This document shows positions 18,391-30,488 of a stretch of 64,000 bases of DNA, piece by piece. Origin of the DNA: Halisarca cf. caerulea (lineage: Eukaryota > Porifera > Demospongiae > Chondrillida > Halisarcidae). A program made the position numbers and the translations under genes. Location: the NCBI GenBank assembly GCA_963170055.1, contig CAUJGJ010000129.1:383201-447200 (forward strand). Reading direction: 5' to 3'. Each line of letters begins with the position of its first letter. The first letter of the stretch is position 1. The notes beneath the pieces were generated by a model that was not told where the DNA came from, made no database searches, and worked only from the letters and a program-made list of their open reading frames with translations.

Positions 18391-19404
18391 TCAACAGTAT
18401 CCAGAGTGAGATATCCATCCATTGCAATGTTGAGGAGTAATGCTGTTGAACGCTGCTTGCAGTATGCACTGAGGATTGCTGAATACTTGTAGTAGTTCAT
18501 GGTGATCCTTTAGATAATACTTAATGTAGCTAAATGCTTCCTCAATTGGATTTAGATCAGGGCTGTACGGTGGAAGATACAACACAAGGATACCAGCATC
18601 TGTCAGAGTGTCCTTAACTTCAGCAATATGGTGAATAGAGCAATTGTCCATGATGACTATAGACTTCTTTTCAGAACCATCAAATGGTTCCATCTCTGGA
18701 ATCAATGTACCTCGAACAAAATCAAGAAATTCAAAACTATTGCCATCAACTGTCCCAGTAATTATGTCAACACCCAACATACCATCGCAAGAAATTGCAG
18801 CAATTGCTGACATTCTCTTTCCCCGTGACAGTAAGCAGTGAGACACAGCAGGTATACCTCTGACGGAATAACCAAATTTACGTACATAATTTCTGTCATC
18901 ACTGCCACTTTCATCAACCCACACAAAACATTCCCGACTGAATCCCATGACTTCAGCTATGAATGCTGCTCTGAAATCCACAGACCGCTGTTTTGCAATT
19001 TGAACTACCTTCTTTCTGGAAAACCCTATCCTTCGCAGCATTCTGCATACAGTGGAAGATGTTACTTTCACTCCAGTAGCATCTTTTATCACCAAACAAA
19101 TCTCCGACAAATACATTCCAGGATTTTCTGCAACAATGGCGATTACAAAAATCTCATGGAGATCATCGAGCTTGCGAAAACGGCTTCTGTCAGTTTCCCG
19201 TCGATCAGCGCTCATCCCGACTTCTCCTGTGTCTTCGAACCTTTTATAAATGCGATGAGCGGTGCTGATTGAGATTTGCAAATTCAAAGCTATTTCTTTG
19301 AATGACGCTTCCATACCAATTCGTTGCCACACGACTCTCCAGCCAATATCAGAGGAATAAGGACTAGTTCGTCCCGGTTCGGCCGACCTAACCACGCCTG
19401 CCAT
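18391..19404 (-). CDS. IS630/Tc1-type DD34E transposase, intact
   Basis: 337 residues without frameshift. The N-terminal part (about 30-130) carries helix-turn-helix sequence (FKEIALNLQISISTAHRIYK). The catalytic DDE_3-type domain has Asp164 in FVWVDESGSDDRN, Asp253 in IVIMDNCSIHH and Glu288 in PYSPDLNPIEEAFSYIK; 34 residues separate the last two, giving DD34E as in Tc1 and IS630 enzymes. All catalytic residues are present, so the copy may be recently active. It ends SHSGYC. The ATG lies 70 bp inside the right inverted repeat. Start choice: first Met of the frame, consistent with the repeat position. Confidence 0.9.
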   Translation of the reverse strand: MAGVVRSAEPGRTSPYSSDIGWRVVWQRIGMEASFKEIALNLQISISTAHRIYKRFEDTGEVGMSADRRETDRSRFRKLDDLHEIFVIAIVAENPGMYLSEICLVIKDATGVKVTSSTVCRMLRRIGFSRKKVVQIAKQRSVDFRAAFIAEVMGFSRECFVWVDESGSDDRNYVRKFGYSVRGIPAVSHCLLSRGKRMSAIAAISCDGMLGVDIITGTVDGNSFEFLDFVRGTLIPEMEPFDGSEKKSIVIMDNCSIHHIAEVKDTLTDAGILVLYLPPYSPDLNPIEEAFSYIKYYLKDHHELLQVFSNPQCILQAAFNSITPQHCNGWISHSGYC

Positions 19405-19473
19405 GCTCTACGCAAAATATAAGCGGGAAAATAGGCTTGCAGTGAACACGCAGTAGTGGCCACCATAGTCACG

Positions 19474-19513
19474 CGTCACGCGCTCACGGCCCGCATTACG
19501 CGTTTTCGAAGTG
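19474..19513 (-). repeat. Right 40-bp inverted repeat
   Basis: Complement of the repeat at 16722-16761, identical over 32 bp and 39 of 40 overall. Contains three CpG-rich boxes and lies upstream of the transposase start. Confidence 0.9.
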
Positions 19514-19532
19514 AGCTGCAATCGACAGTATC

Positions 19533-19562
19533 TATTATGGAGTACGGTAGTACTCCATAATA
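19533..19562. repeat. Perfect 13-bp-stem palindrome
   Basis: TATTATGGAGTAC, loop GGTA, then GTACTCCATAATA. It lies 20 bp outside the right end of the two-gene element. It could be the end of another element or an excision scar. Confidence 0.8.
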
Positions 19563-19565
19563 TAT

Positions 19566-19606
19566 GTAGGATTGACACGGAAAAACATGGCCGCCATACA
19601 TTAGCG
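19566..19606 (+). repeat. Dispersed repeat, copy 1
   Basis: GTAGGATTGACACGGAAAAA, then CATGGCCGCCATACATT. The complement occurs at 28849-28888 with few changes. The shared head GTAGGATTGACAC also begins the inner end of the MITE at 21952. Confidence 0.7.
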
Positions 19607-19812
19607 AAATTTGTTTTCGCCAAAAAACTAACAGTATGATGACTCCATAGTTTTCAAAAGTAGATTTTGGCGCATTTTGACACACCAGCTACAAGGAAAA
19701 GTAGTTTAAAAGCTTCGTAAAGCTATCTCTTTAAAGAAATGCGAAGTTCACTCGCCGAGGTATGGGTCCGCAACACCATAGCATTTTAAGATTCTTCTTC
19801 TCGTCATTTTTA

Positions 19813-19844
19813 GGGGCTGCCGCAGGCAGCCCCTATATTGTTTT
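19813..19844 (+). repeat. Hairpin head of hairpin-capped repeat family
   Basis: GGGGCTGCC GCA GGCAGCCCC (9-bp stem), then TATATTGTTTT. The same layout with a different stem occurs at 27531-27561, and the TATATTGTTTT part also at 20685. Confidence 0.7.
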
Positions 19845-19849
19845 CTCCA

Positions 19850-20576
19850 TAAGGGAGACTTCAAAGACGAGCTAGCTTTGAGATATGAATGGCAGCCAAC
19901 ACGACTACCCAAGAATTGTATTTGTGGACAAACATTCTCTGTTGATCACTCACTGACATGCTCATGTGGTGGTTTTCCAACCATCAGACATAATGAAATC
20001 AGGGACATTACAGCTGAGCTTATGTCAGAAGTATGCCACAATGTTGGTGTAGAACCGACATTGCAACCACTATCTGGAGAAACACTCAGACGTGCTACTG
20101 CTAATCGAGAAGAAGGAGCTCGCCTTGATGTGGTAGCAGACAACTTTTGGGGTCGAAAGCAACGTGCATTTTTCGATGTAAGGGTATTCTACCCCCTAGC
20201 ACCGAGCTATCGTCGCACCCCACTAGAGTCTTGCTACAGAGCTAAGGAGAATGAGAAGAAACGGTCATATGATGAAAGAATCAGGGAGGTTGAAGGGGGA
20301 ACGTTTGCACCACTCGTATTTTCAACATCAGGGGGAGTTGGGCCATCAGCTGATGCAACCTACAAAAGACTAGCCACATTAATTGCCGAGAAGAGAAACC
20401 AATCCTATAGTACCACCATCAGATGGATTCGATGCCGTCTTACATTTGCATTGATCAGATCAGCCATACTCTGCCTGAGAGGACACCGATCTCGGCAAGG
20501 ACGCCCTGACAGGAGTGACCAATGGCGTGCAACAGATCTGGACATGATTGTGGCCACTGCAGAGAGCCACATCTAA
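19850..20576 (+). pseudogene. LINE E: 3' end with CCHC motif and restriction-like nuclease region
   Basis: The open frame reads KGDFKDELALRYEW from about 19850, then CICGQTFSVDHSLTC, a C-x-C-x7-H-x3-C zinc motif, followed by GGFPTIRHNEIRD. It then has ARLDVVA and AFFDVRVFYP, spaced as in restriction-like endonuclease regions of site-specific LINEs, and ends in a basic Arg-rich tail before TAA/TGA. The reading frame is intact for more than 230 residues but lacks the reverse transcriptase, so this is a 5'-truncated insertion, as expected of LINEs. Related proteins are frequent in sponge and coral genomes (from memory). Confidence 0.65.
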
Positions 20577-20725
20577 CTGTATAGAGTATTAAACAATGCA
20601 TGATGTTAGGTCATATACATAGATAGTATTTATTAGTATGTATTTAATTATATCATTTTTTCTAAAAAAAAACTATATAGCGCCTATATTGTTTTCATTT
20701 GGACTTCCGGTGTGTAACGCTCGTC

Positions 20726-20992
<267 letters not shown>

Positions 20993-21305
20993 GAGATGGA
21001 GACTGAATCAAAGACTGTTTCGATTTTAGACCATGCATGCAAAGATTTAAAGACTGCCAAACTATTGTATGTAATGTGGTGTGAACGATTTGAGCAATGA
21101 ACATCAAACTAATGTAACGTGATCTTTTCATTTTTGTGCCTCATTGGGTGTATCCTGCACCCTAGTGTTTATACATGTGTGCACGTTAAATATGGATTGA
21201 TTGATTGATTGATATATAATATGGATTTGAATAAAAGTCTTATAATAGAGAATTTATATACTAGTAATAAAGAAGTATAAATTTATACAGGAATGAGTTA
21301 TAGGA

Positions 21306-21352
21306 ATTGTTTTGAAAACAATTGCCAAATATGGCAATTGTTTCAAAACAAT
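21306..21352. repeat. Small hairpin
   Basis: Arms ATTGTTTTGAAAACAATTGC and the complement, 21 paired bases with one extra A, loop AATA. Function unknown. Confidence 0.75.
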
Positions 21353-21951
21353 CGTCCAGTTACAATAAACAGTATGTTCAATGAATGTTCAGCTGTGCAC
21401 TTACACTCTAATGCTTTGCAAGTGATTTTAGTGTGTGGGGCGGCAGCCCCCACGAGTTTTTTAACTCGAATTACTTGTTTCGAACTGAGCTACAGGTCGC
21501 CACGAAGGGCCCAGAGGTCTCATCTTTCGCCAGTGAGCTCCGATTGTTAGCGTGAAGTGCCTTTTGTAGGTTTTAAAGCCACATCTACACTTCTAAAGCG
21601 AGAAAAAAATTAATAGGCAAATCCCATACATTCGCCGGATCAGCCATTTTCGGATTACAAGAATGGCTACGCGAGACTAGGCGTACATGCACGTACACAA
21701 GGCAAATCCTTCTCTGGTTCGACGATTGTCACGATCGACTTCAGCGCTTTTTTGTTTGAGCCTTTGTTTCTACGTGGGTACATTGATTTTAGTCAGGTAG
21801 CTGCATAATTTTAGCTTCTTATATCTTACAAGACTTGATTATGTTCCTTCTCAACTCAACTGCAGTGGAAACCTTTAACCACAGGGGTATGAGTATCTAT
21901 GCAGACTCTATTCGAACAACTGTTCTTTAAAGGAAAAATCGCACGAACAAG

Positions 21952-22212
21952 AGTGTATAAAAACCATTTTAAAATGGTAAAAGGATGTAGGATTGACACA
22001 GGACAGTGCAAAAAGGCCTTATCAAAAAGGATCCTCCAAAAATACTTGGAACGAGGGTGAGTTGCAAAACAGGTACATGGCTAGATGGGCAAAGGGCAAG
22101 ACAGGCATAGGGCTAGACGAGCATAGGGCTACACATACATATCCTGGCCTTTTTGCACTGTCCTGTGTCAATCCTACATCCTTTTACCATTTTTAAATGG
22201 TTTTTATACACT
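21952..22212. mobile_element. 261-bp MITE with 67-bp inverted repeats, copy 1
   Basis: The arms 21952-22018 and 22146-22212 are complementary with one or two mismatches. They start AGTGTATAAAAACC and include GTAGGATTGACACAGGACAG. The centre repeats 'aggcatagggctagac' motifs. Flanks read TATA-like on both sides, so a TA or TATA target is likely. Confidence 0.85.
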
Positions 22213-22221
22213 TTATTATAT

Positions 22222-22290
22222 GGACAGACCATAGACTCTCTATACTACGTAAGGTTACGTAGTATATAGAGAGACTTGCATGGACAGACA
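22222..22290. repeat. Hairpin flanked by direct repeat ATGGACAGAC
   Basis: CTCTCTATACTACGTAA GG TTACGTAGTATATAGAGAG is an inverted repeat with a two-base bulge. ATGGACAGAC occurs just before and just after it. It could be a tiny foldback insertion with a 10-bp duplication. Confidence 0.5.
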
Positions 22291-22859
22291 CAGGAGTCAA
22301 GAAATCCCTAAACCCGTCGGCAGGGGATCAAATAATGGCATCATAGATAACACCGTACATTGTAACATAGATTCTCCTGCATAACATTTTATTAATATAC
22401 ACTTATTTGTTCGCTCATCAATAACTGTTAATTTATGCAAGACTGTCTACATATTTTATGTAGAACAGTGATGTGGCCCATGTAATTGGAAGTGCATGTA
22501 CCATAATATACATTCCGACATTCTAGTAATTAAAAGTGGAACGTCTCTAATCCAACACCTGTATAAGCTGACTGATCTCACCGTATCATATTGGGAGGTA
22601 CAGTCGCAAAAAAAGGTGATCCTATTTTAGGGCTCCCCCAAATTAAAATGTAATAGATACATAATTGTAAATGTGGAGTAATAAGTGATAAACAATTAAA
22701 ACAAATTTAATGAAGCAACAGACAGACAAGTGATTGCTATGTATTCGATAGTGGATAATGATTGAGTAGAAATTTTAATCGAGATACAGATGAGGAATCA
22801 ATGATATATATACAATGGTAATACATTCCATAAATTGGGAGTATGTGAATGAGTATCCA
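22291..22859. other. No feature seen
   Basis: AT-rich. A 12-base match to the 16-bp minisatellite core (ATCCAACACCTG) at about 22550 is the only resemblance noted. Confidence 0.4.
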
Positions 22860-23740
22860 AATATGTTGATCCTAGATGGTAGAATACATATTATTAACGT
22901 GTTTGGATGAAATTGGTGGAATATTTTCTTACTGCAGTGCTGGTTGAAGTTAATGCAGTCTAATTGTGTTGGATTTTGTACATTTGTAAGCAGACAGTAT
23001 GCAGCATTTTCTCTGGTGTACTATTGGCCACTTCAATTCACAGCATAGATTCTTCTTATAAGGGGTGGACCAGCAGTGATTGATTGGATCCCATTTCATA
23101 GAACATACCCATATCTGGCTGCTCATTTTTGGATTTTCTCTACATGAGGAGTTTATGTGTGATCATTGGTATGACCTGTCTGAGGATATTATAAGCACTC
23201 GTAGAGATTTGGATGATACGTATACGTCATATGGTCTGCCCAGTTTAGTTTTGTGTATCGAGATGCCGAGGTACTTTGTAGGAGACTACCCATTCAAGTG
23301 TAGTGCTGTTGATGGTATACGTAGAGCGTGTCAGGTTTTTTCCTTTTCAAGGATATTCATTGCTTTGCATTTGCTATATATATATAGCACTCAGTGTAGC
23401 TACCATGATCTGTGACCATTTGTAGAGTTTGTCAATGTCATGTTGGAGGTCAACGTAATCACAATAGGATAGTATTTCATGATATAATACAATGTCATAA
23501 TCATCCACCAGTAAAATCATGCAACAGTTAACGTTTCACTTTGGAGGATAGCCCATAACTAATGTCGTTGACATATACAAGGAATAACAGAGGACCTAAG
23601 ATTGTTCCCCGTGGAACTCCAGATTACCCAATCAGAATAGTGGCCATCAACTACTACTCGCTGTTTAATTACGTTTCGTGAGAAATGTGCTTATCCATTT
23701 CAGACCACTACCTCTTACCCCAATATGTTTCAATCTCAAT
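22860..23740 (-). pseudogene. LINE D: decayed CR1/Jockey-like reverse transcriptase
   Basis: Minus-strand translation from about 23735 gives QRVVVDGHYSDWV, then GVPRGTILGPLLFLVYVNDI (about 23620-23560), the RT motif before the catalytic box. It continues MILLVDDYDIVLYHEI, with LVDD where a YxDD box is usual, and further left KLNWADHM and LEWVVSYK-like blocks that follow the palm in CR1/Jockey elements. Multiple stops and frame changes. Confidence 0.65.
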
Positions 23741-24247
23741 AGCAAGCAAGCATGCATGCATGCATTATTATTAGTATTATGGCCATGTACACTAGTATAT
23801 ATATGACACATGCAGATCTGCTCAAGGTACTAGAAGCACTATAGGTACATAAGCATGCATAATACACCTTTTGCATGCAATGCATGAGAGACAAACATTA
23901 CCTCAAATGATTGATCAAAACATGATAGTATAGGGGCAAATTCCTGTGCAGGAATCCTATCAATTATTATTATATCCAATGGCATGTATAATTATAGTAT
24001 AATTTCTTTAAGAGGTATTCTTTCAGCATGAAGTTACAATAGTGAATGTAATAATGCAAATGATTCTATCCTTTATTGGAGATTCAATTTGCAGTCCGTT
24101 ACCCATGAATGTTCCTTTTAAAATTAACCATAATATTATTATACACATCATGAGGCAGAAGCTGTACAACATATAGATAAATGTCTACAGTGCATCATAA
24201 TATGAAATAGTTACTGGTGTGACATGCAATACATGAACAGACACACA
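23741..24247. other. No feature seen
   Basis: AT-rich, with (CATG)n-like stretches near 23750. No coding exon or transposon end recognised. Confidence 0.4.
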
Positions 24248-24356
24248 TTATAAGGGCTCACAATGCATGTCATTGTTATTACATAAAGATTGAGTAAGGG
24301 CTACCTCTCCTGCAACACATTGGTGAAAGACTCTTGGTGGAATTCGTGCACGACTC
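24248..24356 (-). CDS. Candidate terminal exon, unknown protein
   Basis: On the minus strand an acceptor-like ttgcag precedes 36 codons reading RARIPPRVFHQCVAGEVALT and on to a TAA. The composition looks like coding sequence, but there is no domain and no confirmed partner exon. It may belong with the candidate exon near 27237-27425. Confidence 0.25.
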
Positions 24357-24761
24357 CTGCAACACAATGATGAAATTAGGGATTTGGGCAAATGTAAAAT
24401 CAATGCAGTTACATGCATAGTGAACACATAGCATTCCTGCAAGAAAGCAACAAACAATCTGCAGCTGCTACACAAAGTGAAACAGCTGACAGGAAGAATC
24501 CTACACTCTTTTGAGATAGCCCACCTCACTACTGGACCGTACAATACTGTACTTTTGGACCTGGGTGGGAAAACAAGCAGAGCAAATTTTAAAGATACAT
24601 GTACAAAACTGCATTAAAAGTGAAGCACACATACATAATATACATAGCAAGATTAAACTCAAACACACAACATAAAGCAAAAATATAATATACTAAGTAA
24701 TAAACACTCACATAAACAGTTCTGAAACTCCACTATCTGGAATGTACGTAAATGAAAATAT

Positions 24762-25489
<728 letters not shown>

Positions 25490-25559
25490 AAATCTTCAAA
25501 TTGAGGGTACACTATATATCTAATATACAAACAACCTCAGTAAAGCATAATGTGATGTG

Positions 25560-25621
<62 letters not shown>

Positions 25622-25640
25622 ATGTGTGTGTGTGTGTGTG
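25560..25640. repeat. (TG)n microsatellite
   Basis: About 80 bp of TG with one CA interruption. Opposite orientation to the CA tract 90 bp away, so the two could pair as an inverted repeat. Confidence 0.95.
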
Positions 25641-26818
25641 ATGTGCACAGCGAATATAGGTATCCTAATCATCTACAGTAAACATTTCAAGAAAGGCAAA
25701 ACCATATGAAGAAATTAAAATTTCAATGAAATTCTTTTTTATTGTAGAAATCAAGTCAAAATTTGTGACTTATACTAATAGAATCATGAAACTCAAATTG
25801 TTATTATTGGCAATATACACTAAAAAGCTTAGAACTAATTCAACAGATGCAGCTGTGTTTTCATTATAAATTGCTGGCGTGTTTCTTTGATCATGTATGC
25901 CTGGTTGGTGGCAAACATGGATACAGGTAATCAACAATCGACATAATCATCCTACTTTAGTTACAACTACGTATGTATATGGCAACACAAACTGTGAAAT
26001 GAATGCTTGTAATGGATGCCCAGTTCACACCCTTGTTGTTTGCCTCATCAGTGTCACCAGCATACAAAGACACACCCTCAACCCTATCCTCTCTCCTGCA
26101 TTCTACTGCAATCCGTATCACAACTAAGAAAGAAGCCCTAAATAACAACAGCTACTATTGAAAGTGATGCCCACAACACAAGCTATCAAGCACAATAGAC
26201 CTAGTGGGTGTTGGCTGTTGTGTGCTTGGCTAGAGAATAAAGTTCAGCTCCTAATTAGGATTCCAGTGAATACCAGTACAAGGAAATGTTCCCTGCCGAA
26301 ACCAATCCGTGTATAATATTATATGTAGCAAAAGTTTCTATGGTTAGTGCATTTGGTATATATTGGGGGAAGACCCTCCACACTTACTTACAGAATACTG
26401 CATGCATATATATATCATTATCACAAAAGAGCACGGACTTCAACATTGCAATTACAACAGTTACTATACATTGCACAAAATACACTGGGTTGACAACAAG
26501 TCACAAGTGGTCAAACAGGTACATACACATATGTACATAATATTATGCACTGTCAAGCATCTTGTATACCAGGTCAAACATTAACTCTTGCTTGATATAC
26601 GTGCTTGATCACATTACTAGAGAAGAGGTTATACAGAAAGTAAAAATACAATTAGTTAAGGAGGATGAAAAGCAAAATGTAATTTAAAGTGTTCAATGAC
26701 ATGATACAATAATTTGAACTATGCAACTAAGAATATTCCTACTGGCTCAACAAACATAAGCAATTAATGTACCAAAGCTGGAGGGAGATAGGGAAATCTT
26801 AGCACATAATAAGTGCAC
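25641..26818. other. No firm feature
   Basis: A minus-strand stretch at 25980-26148 stays open and looks mildly coding (ECRREDRVEGVSLYAGD), but its splice sites do not fit a phase-0 join to the exon candidate at 27237. Nothing else seen. Confidence 0.3.
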
Positions 26819-26837
26819 ACAACGCGCATGCACACAC

Positions 26838-26877
<40 letters not shown>

Positions 26878-26910
26878 CACACCCACACACACACACACAT
26901 GCACACACAA
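26819..26910. repeat. (CA)n microsatellite
   Basis: CA tract introduced by the same ACAACGCGCATGCACA phrase as the larger array at 24763. Confidence 0.9.
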
Positions 26911-26958
26911 AGACATGATAATTTTTGACATATGTACTGTATAATGTGCTGCACATGC

Positions 26959-27213
26959 GGGATGTAGGAATTTGCACAGTGTGCACTCAGTCCAATTAAA
27001 CTCTGTCTAGCCCTATACCCGTCTAGCCTCATGTATATGTAGCCCTATGCTCGTCTAGCCCTATGCCTGTCTTGCCCTTTGCCCATCTAGCCCTGTACCG
27101 GTTTTGCAACTTATCCTTGTTCCAATTAAGTGTTTTTGGAGAATCCTTCTTTGATAATGGCGTTTTGCACGATCCTGTGTCAATCTTACATCCTTTTACC
27201 ATTTTTAAATGGT
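26959..27213 (-). mobile_element. MITE of the 21952 family, copy 2, reversed and decayed
   Basis: Carries the complement of the centre of copy 1 (CTAGCCCTATGCTCGTCTAG, CTTGCCCTTTGCCCATCTAG) and its right arm (TGTGTCAATCTTACATCC, then TTTTACCATTTTTAAATGGT). The left arm survives only as GGATGTAGGAATTTGCACAG. Confidence 0.7.
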
Positions 27214-27236
27214 TATATATATATATATATGCTCAC

Positions 27237-27425
27237 CTCATGATAGGGAACACACACAATTGAGCTAACAGAATTCCTTCCTTCTGGACACTGGTGCTTG
27301 ACCAATACTTGGCTCTGTGCAAACAAGATTTGAGCAAAGTTTACAAACATAAACCATCTACTTGATGTAGGAGAACTGATATATACCAAATGCCAAGGCA
27401 GTGCAGGGGCAGGCATACTCAGATT
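27237..27425 (-). CDS. Candidate exon, unknown protein
   Basis: The minus frame is open for about 63 codons (for example SRWFMFVNFAQILFAQSQVL and KHQCPEGRNSVSSIVCVP) and ends at GAG followed by a good donor, gtgagc. The acceptor is not certain. No domain recognised; it may be part of an undetected minus-strand host gene. Confidence 0.3.
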
Positions 27426-27530
27426 TAACACTTCATTATGAATTCAATAGTATATGGGAATGAGCTAAAGCCTACTTTGCGTAAATTTATATATATACAA
27501 TGTGTAATGTGATATAGAAACATAATTTTT

Positions 27531-27998
<468 letters not shown>

Positions 27999-28387
27999 TC
28001 ACATACTGTACGTACATACATAAAAATTGCACTACAATACTCTGGGTGTAGCTAGACACAAAAGAAAAGCACTTTGTATCTTAATTCTGGTAAAACAAGA
28101 ATGGATCAATGTGATCAAAATGCACCAAACTTGCAGACAAGATGAGGAAAAAGCACAGAGCGTGTGCACATTTACTTGCAGGCACATGCCATAGGATGGG
28201 TATTAATTGCGTATTGCACAATAGATTGCATTTTTAATAATTGCGTTTCCTAACACATAACTACATAGAGGCCAGACTATAGTTGGTTATGATGCATTTT
28301 TAATATTTGCACCAATGGAATTAGCTAGCTATAGCAATCAGCATTTGTTTCAATCTAGCCAATAAATCCCATTCTACAATATACCTA

Positions 28388-28576
28388 CAGTCAGACCTCA
28401 CTTATCCGCACACACCTCCACTCTGGACGAAATTGCAAATAAAGTGAGGGAACTGGGTAAATGAGGGAGCAGTAGTATAGTGTACAGTAGGATTATTACA
28501 GATTTGTTCCAATCAAATCTACTGCAGAAGGTGAGGGAACTGGATATCTGAGGTGTGGATAAGTGAGGTCTCACTG
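28388..28576. mobile_element. pogo/Tigger-like MITE, 189 bp
   Basis: Ends CAGTCAGACCTCACTTATCC and the complement CAGTGAGACCTCACTTATCC, flanked by TA (28386-28387 and 28577-28578). The ACCTC..TTATCC ends are typical of pogo/Tigger. No coding sequence. Confidence 0.85.
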
Positions 28577-28848
28577 TATACACTGTCTAAACCATACAAA
28601 GTACAGTAGGTGATAAGTAATCTTTGCACTTGGAGGTAAGCTCGAGGGATACCAGTGAGGATGGACAGGACGTAAACAGAGAAATATTGTGGGTCAAATG
28701 AGTATTTCTAAATAATAATTACCAAGCATGCACTTCTAGTCTACGCACATTGAACAAACTACACAGTACAGTATAACACTAAAAATCAGAGATTTGACAC
28801 ATTACAAAAATGAACTGTTCAAAGGCCAATTCCTATACAATTTGTGTT

Positions 28849-28888
28849 AATGTATGGCGGCCATGTTTTTTCGGTATCAATCCTATAG
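28849..28888 (-). repeat. Dispersed repeat, copy 2
   Basis: AATGTATGGCGGCCATG, then TTTTTTCGGTATCAATCCTA, the complement of the repeat at 19566 with few substitutions. Confidence 0.7.
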
Positions 28889-29467
28889 TGCGTTTGTGTT
28901 GAAATGGCCACTGTGGGTTGTAATGGGGGGAATTTTTGAATGGGTCAAATTCAAATTTGGTAGGGTGTACAACCCTGAAATTTTACACAAGGGTGCAAAA
29001 TAGGTTATATTTTCAAATTTTACAACAAAATGGTTATCATGGTAACTCCTGATTGCGCAATGGACAACATTCTCAAGAAACCACAAGAATGCAAACTTTA
29101 TAAGAAAAGTCTGAAGCCATTGTAAACTTTTAGTTTTTCTATTAATATTAGAAAACTACTAATAATCCTCTACAATTTTTTGAAAACCTTGCTTCAAACT
29201 TGAATACGAGTCAATATAATACACATGCGTGAAATACTCCCACAAAAGACTTCACCTCACACATTATCAGTGGAATGGAATGAATGTTTTTAATATGAAG
29301 TACAATAAACCTACAAACGTACATTGGGTTTTTATGGAAAAAGAAGTCACACATGGAGAAATTTGATGTCTCAGTTATAATAAATATTTAAATATGTGCA
29401 TATCATTAATTATATACATAGTCAAAGTAAATCAAAATACACTATCTCAGTCATGCTAAATGTCATG
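28889..29467. other. No feature seen
   Basis: AT-rich. No coding exon or repeat end recognised; it could be the 3' flank or untranslated part of the transposase remnant that follows. Confidence 0.4.
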
Positions 29468-30147
29468 TTATACCCTACTCTCCAACTCTGACACCTTCCT
29501 GTGACTACTGTATGCCTTCACAACAACATCTGCATCTGCACCTGTGTTTACTTCTTCATTTGTATATGCTCGCATGTAGTCTCTGCTTTTACGAAAATAT
29601 TTCCTTATGTTGTCTAGTGTTACATTGTTAAATGCTGGTGTGATTATATTTTGTAGTCCTCTAAACGTATAGTCACAGTGTTCCCTAGCATATGCTTTGG
29701 CTAATCCCCATACTCGTTCTATAGGATTAAGTTCAGGATGAAATGCTGGAATAAATAATATTCTGTGTCCGTGCCTTGCAATCTCCCTCGCCACCCTTGA
29801 TTTTTCATTTTAAAATCTTCAAATGTGTTTAACTCCCTTATCATGTCCTCCTTCTTCATTCCATGTGTATTTACTCCTCGCTCCTCCAGTACCCTCTTCA
29901 GTCCCTTTGGTGTACCGCGTTCATCTTGCATGTGCTGTATCTTAGGTATTCCATTTACAAATATAGGTGAATTCCTCATCTTGTATGATCCCCTTGGATG
30001 TACATTCATTTTATGTGCTAATAAGGCATCTTTTGCATATGCTCTATGGTTGCTAGACTGATTAAATATCCAAACTACATCAAAACGTTCCTCTGGGTAT
30101 TTAAATTTACTATCTTTACCTTTTGCACCTGAGCTACAAAATGATCG
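29468..30147 (-). pseudogene. DDE (IS630/Tc1-related) transposase remnant at the satellite border
   Basis: Minus strand from about 30147: KFKYPEERFDVVWIF, NQSSNHRAYAKDALLAHKMN, then GTPKGLKRVLEERGVNTHGM. After a frame change near 29795 it reads AREIARHGHRILF, FHPELNPIERVWGLAKAYA and IRKYFRKSRDYMRAY before the stop. This is the second half of a DDE endonuclease whose Glu sits in NPIERVW. At 30061-30063 the residue expected to be the second catalytic Asp reads Asn. The N-terminal half is missing where the satellite begins. Inactive. Confidence 0.7.
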
Positions 30148-30488
30148 TTAGTTCAATATCCATCAGCATTAGCTCCTATATATATGTGTAGTCTTAGTTA
30201 TGCTAGTGCTAATACCAATATTTGGCACTAGCACCACGCACATTCCCAGTGGACACACATGAAGTTTCTGAAGTACTGTGGGCATATTTGTGTAGTGTTG
30301 GATATGGTGGTTCTCAGACCAATATTTGTCACTAGCACCACGTACATTCCCAGTGGACACACATGAAGTTTCTGAAGTGCTGTGGGCGTATCTGTGTAGT
30401 GTTGGATATGCTGGTGCTAATAATAATATTTGGCAATAGCACCACGAACATTTACAGTGGACACACATGAAGTTTCTTAAGTGCTGTG

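Larger units (their letters stand above)
16722..19513. mobile_element. Candidate two-gene DD34E DNA transposon
   Basis: Bounded by near-perfect 40-bp inverted repeats (16722-16761 and 19474-19513). Holds two intact convergent genes: a PB1/SHOCT-like protein gene reading right from 16803 and an IS630/Tc1-type transposase reading left from 19404. Both ATGs lie 41-70 bp inside the inner ends of the repeats. A TA target duplication is not visible at the edges of the perfect repeat. The inverted match continues outward with gaps (CAATTACA on the left, CGATTGCA on the right), so the true ends may be 20-30 bp further out. Confidence 0.6.

Noticed and set aside
18628..19272. Plus-strand open frames over the transposase
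   Set aside because: Shadows of the intact minus-strand transposase, which has clear catalytic motifs.
23080..23415. Plus-strand 111-residue frame as a gene
   Set aside because: The opposite strand here matches the post-palm region of a CR1/Jockey LINE (KLNWADHM), so the plus frame is incidental.
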